In this document: one piece after another, positions 1 to 5,270 of the stretch
Position numbering within the stretch: position 1 is the first letter of the stretch
How the letters are laid out: the number at the start of each line of letters is the position of its first letter
Source: Sandaracinaceae bacterium
GTDB lineage: Bacteria; Myxococcota_A; Polyangia; Polyangiales; JAFGIB01
Direction of reading: 5' to 3'
Assembly: GCA_017881145.1 (NCBI GenBank)
Contig: JADGRG010000543.1
Location: forward strand, 1-5,270
DNA: 5,270 nt
Position numbers and translations under genes: made by a program
The notes under the pieces: model-generated
Database searches by the model: none
What the model saw: only the letters and a program-made list of their open reading frames with translations
Told to the model about the DNA's origin: nothing

Positions 1-1
1 C

Positions 2-502
2 GCTTATGTCGCCAGCCAGATTGGCCTCGCACCCATCGTCGGTGCGTTCGCTGCCGGGTTGGTTCTGGAATCAGTCCACTACCGAGACTTCACCGAGCGC
101 GGTGAGCACGGTCTCGAAGAGCTGGTGCGACCGATCTCCTCGTTCCTCGTGCCCATCTTCTTCGTGCTGATGGGCATGCACACCGACCTGCGCTCGTTTG
201 GACAACCGGGCGTGCTCGTCCTGGCTGCGTCGCTGACGGCTGCAGCCATCCTCGGCAAGCAAGCCTGCTTCTTCGGCGTGCTGGGTAAGGGCGTAGACCG
301 ACTCTGCGTCGGCATCGGCATGATCCCGCGCGGCGAGGTCGGCCTGATCTTCGCAAACATCGGCCTGACATTGACCGTAGGCGGCGTCGCGGTGATCGAT
401 CACGCGACGTATTCCGCCGTGGTGGTGATGGTCATCGTCACGACCGTGGTCACTCCGCCTGCGCTCAAGTGGAGCTTCGCTCGCCTGCCACCGAGCGAGT
501 GA
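2..502 (+). CDS. Cation:proton antiporter, CPA2/Kef-type, C-terminal part (5' end outside window)
   Basis: Integral inner-membrane protein expected to exchange Na+ or K+ for H+. The frame is open from base 2 and already codes family-like sequence (AYVASQIGLAPIVGAFAAGL), so the TTG at 59 is not the start and the gene is cut by the window edge. In the 166 visible residues I see about five hydrophobic segments (roughly 7-22, 45-62, 70-92, 104-127 and 132-152). The motif PRGEVGLIF at residues 109-117 is typical of Kef/NapA-like CPA2 exchangers. The chain ends shortly after the last membrane helix (TPPALKW...), so no RCK/TrkA-N or universal-stress domain follows. The ion cannot be told from this part. 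The stop codon lies 11 bases from the stop of the convergent small gene, and no terminator hairpin is visible between them. The family call is secure; substrate and full length are unknown. Confidence 0.9.
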   Translation, partial: AYVASQIGLAPIVGAFAAGLVLESVHYRDFTERGEHGLEELVRPISSFLVPIFFVLMGMHTDLRSFGQPGVLVLAASLTAAAILGKQACFFGVLGKGVDRLCVGIGMIPRGEVGLIFANIGLTLTVGGVAVIDHATYSAVVVMVIVTTVVTPPALKWSFARLPPSE

Positions 503-513
503 CCCGCGGCAGC

Positions 514-864
514 TCAGAAAAGCGCGTTCCAGCGAGCGATGGCTTGTGCGCCGAGCTTGCGGCCGAGCTGGTAGGTCTGCTCCAGCGCTTTGAGATCTTG
601 CGTGGGGCGTCCCACGGGCAAAGGCGTCTCGGGGGCGACTTCGACGACCGCACATCCGCCCGGCGACTGCGCTATGAAGTGCACGGCGGTCGCTACGTTG
701 ACGAGCACGAAGCTGGTGGCGAGCGTGCTATCTGCTGCCAACCCGCCGACCCACGAGAAGTCCTTGCTGAAGCCCTTGAAGCTCGCAACCTGCTTGCGCC
801 AGCTCTTCTTGCGGAGAACTGCTAACGGCGATGCCTGGGCCACTGCAGCCATCAAGGCGCCCAT
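514..864 (-). CDS. Hypothetical protein, 116 aa
   Basis: I do not recognise this protein. The minus frame has clear G/C preference at third codon positions over its whole length, and the translation has balanced composition, whereas the overlapping plus-strand frames look Arg/Ala-rich and shadow-like. The N-terminus is basic (VLRKKSWRKQ, about residues 16-25). A moderately hydrophobic stretch (TLATSFVLVNVATAVHFIA, about 47-65) could be buried beta/alpha structure or a weak membrane segment. The C-terminal third (DLKALEQTYQLGRKLGAQAIARW) looks helical. No signal peptide or catalytic motif is visible. The start is uncertain: ATG at 864 has GGGAG only one base upstream, while the second ATG at 852 gives MAAVAQ... 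with that GGGAG 13 bases upstream. It lies 37 bases after the receptor stop on the same strand, so co-transcription is plausible. Confidence 0.6.
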   Translation of the reverse strand: MGALMAAVAQASPLAVLRKKSWRKQVASFKGFSKDFSWVGGLAADSTLATSFVLVNVATAVHFIAQSPGGCAVVEVAPETPLPVGRPTQDLKALEQTYQLGRKLGAQAIARWNALF

Positions 865-901
865 GCTCCCGCGATTCTAAGTCGCTCTTGCGCGCGGGCG
901 G

Positions 902-3331
902 CTAGAACTGTGCACGCAAACCGAGGTTAGGAAAGAAGATCGCGGGAGCCAACGTCACGCTGCACGGCGTCGCCTTCAATGGGTTCTCCCCGATGTTCAC
1001 GCCGTCTCGACATCGGATGCCGGTGGGCTCGCGCGCCAAGGTCACGTTGAACCACTCGAGCGCAAGCCGCAGCTTGCCCCAGCCAGTGGTCCAGCTATAG
1101 CTGACCTGTGTGTCGGCGCGAAAGAATCCCGGCAAGCGTTGCTCGTAACGTATGGGTCGATCCCGCAGGAAGGTCGCGCTGGCCATCTTTCCGCTGCGGT
1201 ACTGCAGACGAGCGCCCGCCGACCAACCACCACCGAGGCGGTACTGCAGGACGAGGTTGGCGACGTGACGCACGTCGAAGCTGGGCGTGAAGGCCATGCC
1301 GTCTTGCGACTCGGCTCTCGCCCAGCCGAGTGTGTAGCTCAGCCAGCCCGACAATGCCTCGCTCGGCTTTCGTCGCAAGAGCGCTTCGACGCCGTAGGCC
1401 CAGGCCGACGCGCGCGGGTAACCGCCGCCGCACTGTGCCGTCATCTTCGCGACGTCTGCAGGCAGCGTGCCGCACTGGGTCTGTTGATCGATCGCTAGGT
1501 CGGGGAAGATCATATTGTTGAAGCGCTGCAAATAGGCTTCCGATTCGAGACGCAGCTCGGCGGGTAGATCGATGGCGACGCCCGCTTCGCTCTGCACCGC
1601 GCTTTGCAGCCCGTACTCGGTGCCGACGTCGGAGATGCCCGGCAGCGGCAAAAGGAACACCGCTGGCTGGTGCGCCAGACCACCCGCTACGTGCCAGGCG
1701 ATCTGCTCGTGCGAGCGAAAGGTTAGCGTTGCGCGCGGATCGGCGGCGGGCTCGGCACGGTGACCCGTCGTCCAGACGTCGCTGCGCAAGCCCACGTCCA
1801 GCGCCAGGCGCGGCAGCAACGGCGCATGCAGCTCTGCGTACGCTCCCATGATGCCGCGGGCGGCCACGTCCGCGTAGATTGGTGTCGTGATCCCGAAGCT
1901 CGCCTGATCTTGGTTCTGTGGCGCGTGCAGACCGCCAGTGATGCCCATGAAGTCCGCACCCGTACGCACGCGTAACCCAGCGTTGCCGAGCCATTGCGCG
2001 TAGAGGCGTGGCCCGATGCGCGCCGAGTGGGCTTGCAGGCCTTGTTCGATCTCCGAGCGCTCGTAACCCAGCTGCAGCGCCGAGCCCAGCTCCCAGCGCC
2101 CGATCCGCCGAATCAAGCGTGCTTCGGCGCGATGAAACTCCAGCGTGACCGTGCTGTTGCGACCGTCCTGCGTGGTCGAACCGGCGCGATCGAACGAGCC
2201 AAACCAAGTGAGCTGGAAGCGATCGGTCGTGTTGAGCGGAAGATCCAGGCGTGTTTGATAGTCCCAGTATGCAAGCCGAGCGTTCGGGCTGAAGACACTG
2301 AGGATGAGACCGGGGTACCCATAGCGTCCGGCCGCGCTGAGTGTGCCCTTGCCGACCGGCGTCGTGACCATGCCGTTGACGTCGATCAGCCGCAGCTCCG
2401 CTTCTCCGGTTGCAGCGGTTGGCGGCGGTCGATCACTGTAACCACCCGCGAGCACTCCGCCGGTGTAGCGGCCGTAGCGGGCGGGCGCGACGCTCGCGTA
2501 GAAGTCGACCGCGCCGATCATCGCCGGATGCACGACTGAAGGCCCGAGCGCCAGATGAAAGAGCAGCGGAACCTGGATGCCGTCGTAGTAGTACGTGGTG
2601 CCCGCCGGGGGCGCGCCGCGGACGTAAACGTAGGGCAACCCGCTCAGTGCAGGCACGACACCCGGCAGCGCATCGATGACGCGGAAGGGATCCCCGAGCG
2701 CGCCCGGCAGATCGCGCGTCTCGCTCGGCTCGAGGTGACGTTGCGTGGGCTGGATCAGCGCGACGCGTCCAGTCGCCCCGTAGGTGGGGACATCGCCATG
2801 GCCTTCGGACGGTGCTGCGAGCGCGGGTTTCGCTGGAGTCGGCGCAGGAGGTTGCGCCCGACTTTCTGGCAGACTCGACGCCGCCGCCGGTGTCGCGACC
2901 ACCGCGGGAACTTCGGGCCGCGTGACCGGCAACGCGATGCGCACGCGTGCAGGGACTGCATCGCCAGCCACGGTGGCCGGGCGGAACTCGGAGCCTGCCA
3001 GCGCGGTTGTGATCGCGGCGCGCAAGGTGGTGTCGCTGGGCTCCACGTCGCTGAGCCGCGCGTGACCGTCGCGATCGATTATCACGAAGACTTGGAGCGT
3101 GTCCTCGACCTTCGTGCTCTTTGCCGTGTCGGTTCCAGCCTGCAGCGGTAGCTTCATTTCACCTGTCAGCACCACCGCTTGCAAGCGCACCATAGCAGGC
3201 GGCTGCCGATCGGCTGTCTGGGCCTGCGCCGCGCTGTACCAAGCCAACCACAGGCACAGCCACGTGCCGCCTAAGAACGCCTGCGTGCTTGCGTCCACGC
3301 GTCTGCGCAGTAACGCTGTGGGAGATGGCAT
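902..3331 (-). CDS. TonB-dependent outer-membrane receptor with N-terminal TonB-C-like domain
   Basis: Predicted outer-membrane beta-barrel for energised uptake of an unknown ligand; 809 aa from the ATG at 3331. That start gives a standard Sec signal peptide: basic LLRRR (7-11), hydrophobic core FLGGTWLCLWLAWY (19-32), cleavage after AQA at about 37. Longer in-frame starts up to 3568 would add about 79 Arg-rich residues read through the hairpin element and hide the signal peptide. Residues about 47-137 resemble the TonB C-terminal/energy-transducer domain (VFVIIDRDGHARLSDVE...LAGSEFRPATVAGDAVPARVRIALPV). Next comes a Pro/Ala linker (138-180), a plug (about 200-300: DALPGV, YVYVRG, YYYDGIQVP, YGRYTGGV) and a barrel of about 500 residues ending in the terminal Phe typical of barrel proteins (LGLRAQF). 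Cys pairs in QTQCGT/TAQCGG and GIRCRD/TPCSV suggest disulfide-bonded outer loops. I found no TonB box. The ligand cannot be assigned. No strong ribosome-binding site precedes the ATG. Confidence 0.9.
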   Translation of the reverse strand: MPSPTALLRRRVDASTQAFLGGTWLCLWLAWYSAAQAQTADRQPPAMVRLQAVVLTGEMKLPLQAGTDTAKSTKVEDTLQVFVIIDRDGHARLSDVEPSDTTLRAAITTALAGSEFRPATVAGDAVPARVRIALPVTRPEVPAVVATPAAASSLPESRAQPPAPTPAKPALAAPSEGHGDVPTYGATGRVALIQPTQRHLEPSETRDLPGALGDPFRVIDALPGVVPALSGLPYVYVRGAPPAGTTYYYDGIQVPLLFHLALGPSVVHPAMIGAVDFYASVAPARYGRYTGGVLAGGYSDRPPPTAATGEAELRLIDVNGMVTTPVGKGTLSAAGRYGYPGLILSVFSPNARLAYWDYQTRLDLPLNTTDRFQLTWFGSFDRAGSTTQDGRNSTVTLEFHRAEARLIRRIGRWELGSALQLGYERSEIEQGLQAHSARIGPRLYAQWLGNAGLRVRTGADFMGITGGLHAPQNQDQASFGITTPIYADVAARGIMGAYAELHAPLLPRLALDVGLRSDVWTTGHRAEPAADPRATLTFRSHEQIAWHVAGGLAHQPAVFLLPLPGISDVGTEYGLQSAVQSEAGVAIDLPAELRLESEAYLQRFNNMIFPDLAIDQQTQCGTLPADVAKMTAQCGGGYPRASAWAYGVEALLRRKPSEALSGWLSYTLGWARAESQDGMAFTPSFDVRHVANLVLQYRLGGGWSAGARLQYRSGKMASATFLRDRPIRYEQRLPGFFRADTQVSYSWTTGWGKLRLALEWFNVTLAREPTGIRCRDGVNIGENPLKATPCSVTLAPAIFFPNLGLRAQF

Positions 3332-3374
3332 CCGCTGCGTACGCTCGCACACGTCGTGCCGGAAAGCTCTGGCT

Positions 3375-3399
3375 AAGGAGGCCGGTCGGAATACTTGTG
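3375..3399 (+). promoter_or_regulatory. Shine-Dalgarno-like AAGGAGG with downstream GTG, inside the hairpin stem
   Basis: AAGGAGG at 3375-3381 is the strongest ribosome-binding-site match seen near the propeller gene. It is followed 15 bases later by an in-frame GTG (3397-3399). The spacing is longer than usual, and the resulting N-terminus (PAAAAPAGALAAYVLEKILE...) would place an extra hydrophobic stretch before the signal sequence. AGGAGG and the GTG both sit in the left basal arm (3376-3402), so they would be masked if the plus-strand RNA folded. It may be a chance match. Confidence 0.3.
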
Positions 3400-3557
3400 C
3401 CAGCTGCGGCCGCGCCTGCGGGCGCACTCGCGGCTTACGTCCTCGAAAAAATCCTCGAAATAGCTCTGCTATTCCTGCGGTTTTTTCTCCGGGCGCGCTC
3501 GCGATTGCACTCCGCAGTCGCAGCCGGTCATGGCACGAGTATTTCGACCGGCCTCCT
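3376..3557 (+). repeat. Long hairpin element, copy 1 (conserved core plus 27-bp basal stem)
   Basis: The 182-bp imperfect palindrome fills the divergent intergenic region. Basal arms 3376-3402 and 3531-3557 pair over 27 positions: 25 Watson-Crick plus G3389-T3544 and T3396-G3537, both wobbles when read as plus-strand RNA. Further pairing inward: 3403-3408 with 3519-3524, 3416-3421 with 3512-3517, 3424-3426 with 3506-3508, and 3428-3432 with 3500-3504. Then 3438-3442 pairs with 3491-3495 (one G-T), 3445-3451 (GAAAAAA) with 3481-3487 (TTTTTTC), and the apical AATAGC-TCT-GCTATT closes at 3459-3473. The core 3430-3502 is repeated inverted at 5171-5242. It is locally AT-rich against a GC-rich background. 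Drawn by eye; no energy calculation was possible. It may be a structured RNA, a non-autonomous mobile element or a DNA cruciform. Confidence 0.85.
3440..3460 (+). repeat. Tandem 9-bp direct repeat TCCTCGAAA in core, copy 1
   Basis: TCCTCGAAA occurs at 3440-3448 and 3452-3460, a 12-bp period separated by AAA. The pair is perfectly preserved in copy 2. Two boxes about one helical turn apart could be a protein-binding site. In the folded form they fall on the 5' side of the hairpin only and are not symmetric with the 3' side. Function unknown. Confidence 0.7.
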
Positions 3558-5064
3558 AACCGCCGCATGCTTGGCAGTCTTGCCGAACGTCGCGACAGCC
3601 TGCGGCGGTGGCGACCATGTCATCCACGTCGAAACGCTGAAGCTGGCTTCGGGTCAGTATTACGGGTTGGCTTGGGGCGGCACGCAGGTCGAACGATTCC
3701 ACGTCTTGGCACACAGCGGCACAGCAGACGGTGACGTCGTCATCATCTCACCGCAGCACGCCAAGCCCTGCAGTCTCGGCACGCTCTCCGGTTACGTGCC
3801 GTTGCGGCCGCTCAATGGCGGAAGCTATGTGCTGGGCTCGCCCAGTCCTGCACGCATTGCCGTCTTCGACATGCTCAACGCGGACGGGCGCGGCAGGCTT
3901 GGTTTCGTGGGCGTGGACTGCCAGCGCACGCCGCTCGAGGTGCCAGACGTCTTACCGTGGAGCGTTCAGCACCTGGAGAGCGCCGATATCATGCACTTGA
4001 GCCTCGCGTTCACCACGCGCGACCAAACGCTCATGTTCGTCGACCCTTGGTCGCAGACGCAAACGACCGTCGCCAGGGACGTCACCGCCGTGCGCCCCTA
4101 CGACCGTGGCGTGTGGCTGATCGAAGCGGGACAAGCTGTCCGGCGCGATCTCGAGGGCAAGCTGCTCGCGCGTTACGGCTCCGCAGTGCAAGAGCTCCTG
4201 CCGCTCGCAGCGCCGGACGACCTCGCGTACGTCGATGAGCGCGGCTTGTTTCTTCGGCAGCGAGGTACCGAGACGAAGATCGCGACCGACGCCTGCAGTG
4301 TGCGTTCGCTCGGCGGGTTTCTCTCCCACGCCATCGCTTACTCTGCCCCGTGCGCCTCTGGCAACTTGGTCGTGCGCACCGACGACGGACATACGTTCAC
4401 GTACGACCAAGTGCCAGACCAGCTGATCGCACAGGGCGGCCGCCTTTTGTTTACGGAGAGCACGGACGGGACCTCCAAGCTCTGGCTGGCGCGCGCAAGC
4501 GCTCCGAGCGAGCTTGAGCTGCTCGGCGAGCGACCCAGCTTTCGTCTCGACAATATGTGGAATGCCCCCGCGGGTAAGCTGCTCTTGCAGGCGTACCAGC
4601 CCGATGGAACGACCGAGTTGTGGACCGTGAGCATCACCAAGGGCGCACCGAGCATCACGACCATCGACAGCGGCATCGTCGCGCTGAGCACCTACAACAA
4701 CGATATGGCGGTTCTGAAACAGGACGGTACGTTCAGTCTGCGCAAACGCGACGACATGCAAGTGCTGGTGCGAGCCGCGGGCGTCCCCAGGTCCGGCTTT
4801 CGTTTCGTGTTCGGAGAAACTTCCACCGCGCTCGCGTACCTCAGTGGCGTCGATCCAGACACCGGACTCGGAATGCTCCAACTGCACTTCATGTCGGGCG
4901 AAAACTTCGTGATCGCGAGCGACGTGCGCGAGCTGCACGAGGTGTGGTGGCCAGAGCCCGGCATCCTGTATGCGGCCGGGGGCGTGCAACCCGGCGCGTT
5001 CTTCGCGCGCGTCGACGTGCCCTGCGCGGTGACCAGCGACTCGCCCTGGGCATGCGGATTCTGA
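3505..5064 (+). CDS. Secreted/probable lipoprotein, beta-propeller-like, unknown function
   Basis: I do not recognise a named family. The body is rich in short beta-strand repeats with Gly/Asp turns and aromatic strand ends (KLWLARAS, TELWTVSITKG, DGTFSLRKRDD), as in WD40/TolB/Kelch-like propellers. From TTG at 3505 the product is 519 aa, beginning with a hydrophobic segment GLLTAACLAVLPNVATA (16-32) followed by Cys33-Gly-Gly-Gly. ATA-C is an imperfect lipobox, so it may be a lipoprotein or simply be cleaved by signal peptidase I. Six further Cys (KPC, VDC, DAC, APC, VPC, WAC) allow three disulfides, fitting a periplasmic or surface location. The start is uncertain: no ATG exists in frame, and the alternatives are GTG 3397 (after AAGGAGG, but 15 bases away) and the non-standard CTG 3475. 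All lie inside hairpin copy 1, so the native 5' end may have been altered by that element. The body is a confident gene; its role is unknown. Confidence 0.8.
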   Translation: MHSAVAAGHGTSISTGLLTAACLAVLPNVATACGGGDHVIHVETLKLASGQYYGLAWGGTQVERFHVLAHSGTADGDVVIISPQHAKPCSLGTLSGYVPLRPLNGGSYVLGSPSPARIAVFDMLNADGRGRLGFVGVDCQRTPLEVPDVLPWSVQHLESADIMHLSLAFTTRDQTLMFVDPWSQTQTTVARDVTAVRPYDRGVWLIEAGQAVRRDLEGKLLARYGSAVQELLPLAAPDDLAYVDERGLFLRQRGTETKIATDACSVRSLGGFLSHAIAYSAPCASGNLVVRTDDGHTFTYDQVPDQLIAQGGRLLFTESTDGTSKLWLARASAPSELELLGERPSFRLDNMWNAPAGKLLLQAYQPDGTTELWTVSITKGAPSITTIDSGIVALSTYNNDMAVLKQDGTFSLRKRDDMQVLVRAAGVPRSGFRFVFGETSTALAYLSGVDPDTGLGMLQLHFMSGENFVIASDVRELHEVWWPEPGILYAAGGVQPGAFFARVDVPCAVTSDSPWACGF

Positions 5065-5115
5065 GTATGCGGGTGGACAAGAAAACGGCTAACGGCGATG
5101 ACTGCGAGCCTGGTC

Positions 5116-5121
5116 TATACT
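5116..5121 (+). promoter_or_regulatory. Possible -10 box (TATACT) upstream of hairpin copy 2
   Basis: TATACT matches five of six bases of the sigma-70 -10 consensus in an otherwise GC-rich stretch. It lies 24 bases before the hairpin arm, so transcription from it would begin just ahead of the hairpin. No convincing -35 box is found 16-18 bases upstream, and copy 1 has no equivalent box at the same relative position. Weak candidate. Confidence 0.25.
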
Positions 5122-5144
5122 CGGCACCACCGCGCAGCGAAGTG

Positions 5145-5267
5145 AAGAGCTGTCCAGAAATCGGCGCAGAGCGAGCGCGCCCGCAGAAGAAACCGCAGGA
5201 ATACTCGTGTATTTCGAGGATTTTTTCGAGGACGTAAGCCGCTATGAGCCATTTCTGGACAGCTCTT
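5145..5267 (-). repeat. Long hairpin element, copy 2 (conserved core plus perfect 17-bp basal stem)
   Basis: The 123-bp palindrome lies 80 bases after the propeller gene. Arms 5145-5161 (AAGAGCTGTCCAGAAAT) and 5251-5267 are perfect inverted repeats. Its core (5171-5203 plus 5210-5242, minus-strand orientation) matches copy 1 at 64 of 66 bases; the two differences correspond to copy 1 positions 3484 and 3489. The apex differs: AATAC-TCGT-GTATT at 5200-5213, a 5-bp stem and 4-nt loop, against 6 bp and 3 nt in copy 1. A5170-T5243 pairs at the position where copy 1 has C3429-G3503. The basal arms share no convincing sequence with those of copy 1. No T-run follows either arm, so it does not look like a standard intrinsic terminator. 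Confidence 0.85.
5212..5232 (-). repeat. Tandem 9-bp direct repeat in core, copy 2
   Basis: On the plus strand this reads TTTCGAGGA at 5212-5220 and 5224-5232. It is the exact reverse complement of the copy 1 tandem repeat, with the same 12-bp period. Confidence 0.7.
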
Positions 5268-5270
5268 GAG

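Larger units (their letters stand above)
5065..5270. other. Intergenic tail with no convincing gene
   Basis: After the propeller stop there are 80 bases without a supported gene, then hairpin copy 2 to near the window end. Open frames here, including a 45-codon minus-strand frame starting ATGGCT at 5253, run through the palindrome and are not supported as coding. Confidence 0.6.

Noticed and set aside
469..880. Plus-strand frames at 469-825 and 590-880
   Set aside because: They overlap the better-supported minus-strand small gene and the antiporter end; Arg/Ala/Cys-rich shadow composition with no plausible domain.
868..898. CCCGCG...CGCGGG between the receptor and the small gene as a terminator
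   Set aside because: A 6-bp stem with a 19-nt loop and no T-run, made of low-complexity GC; not convincing.
3386..3546. Outward-facing TGGCAC-N5-TTCC and TGGCAC-N5-TTTC in the two arms, resembling sigma-54 promoters
   Set aside because: The essential GC of the -12 element is missing in both (TTCC and TTTC instead of TTGC), and the symmetry is explained by the inverted repeat itself.
3376..3557. Integron attC site
   Set aside because: attC sites conserve the outermost RYYYAAC/GTTRRRY boxes and vary inside. Here the inside is conserved and the ends vary, and the boxes are absent.
3431..3568. Extending the receptor to the upstream ATG at 3568 (888 aa)
   Set aside because: It would add an Arg-rich segment read through the palindrome and bury a clear signal peptide that begins at 3331.
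821..5100. 13-bp direct match GCTAACGGCGATG at 821-833 and 5088-5100
   Set aside because: One copy is inside the small minus-strand gene. A 13-bp match in 5 kb of GC-rich DNA is not unlikely by chance, and the flanks do not match.
5105..5237. Peptide shared by the two elements: RARP(E/Q)KKPQE on the strand of copy 2 plus / copy 1 minus
   Set aside because: One of the two core differences is synonymous in this frame, but copy 1 has a stop in the apical loop, no conserved start exists and the loop length differs by one base, so the frames diverge. The similarity follows from DNA identity.
5116..5253. Minus-strand 45-codon frame starting ATGGCT at 5253 (MAHSGLRPRKNPRN...)
   Set aside because: It lies inside the hairpin; the matching frame in copy 1 has no equivalent start and shifts after the apical loop. 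Composition is Arg-rich, as in chance frames.
3376..5267. Retron or group II intron RNA
   Set aside because: No reverse transcriptase gene is present, no domain V-like hairpin or branching-G context could be identified, and the element is a single long stem. It cannot be excluded for a degenerate non-autonomous form.

Overview
The window reads as GC-rich Gram-negative chromosomal DNA. The best guess is a myxobacterium (Myxococcota, Polyangia-like). Three things point there: a TonB-dependent receptor with a TonB-type domain fused at its N-terminus, a large secreted propeller-like protein of unknown function with a Cys-rich '...VPC...WACGF' tail, and strong G/C preference at third codon positions. 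This placement is inference from protein style; no marker gene is present.

Layout from left to right. (1) 2-502 (+): the C-terminal 166 residues of a CPA2/Kef-type cation:proton antiporter whose start lies outside the window. (2) 514-864 (-): a small unrecognised protein, convergent with the antiporter. (3) 902-3331 (-): a complete outer-membrane TonB-dependent receptor that also carries a periplasmic TonB-C-like domain. The small gene follows it by 37 bases on the same strand, so the two may form an operon. (4) 3332 to about 3504: the divergent intergenic region, filled almost completely by a long imperfect hairpin (copy 1, 3376-3557). (5) About 3505-5064 (+): a secreted, probably lipid-anchored, beta-propeller-like protein of unknown function. 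(6) 5065-5270: a non-coding tail holding a second, inversely oriented hairpin (copy 2, 5145-5267) that ends three bases before the window edge.

The most notable signal is the pair of hairpins. They share a core of about 73 nt (64 of 66 bases identical outside the apical loop) in opposite orientations on either side of the propeller gene. Immediately outside the core the two sequences stop resembling each other, yet each stays self-complementary. Copy 1 closes with a 27-bp basal stem (25 Watson-Crick pairs plus 2 G-U) and copy 2 with a perfect, unrelated 17-bp stem. The apical loop and the first pair flanking the core also change in a compensatory way. A conserved core on sequence-variable but structure-conserved stems is not what an ordinary MITE with fixed terminal repeats looks like. 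It suggests either a structured RNA or DNA element kept by selection, or a small mobile core that inserts into pre-existing palindromes. I do not recognise the family.

The receptor and the propeller protein are both envelope proteins and are divergently arranged around copy 1, so the element could influence expression of both. That functional link is inference only.
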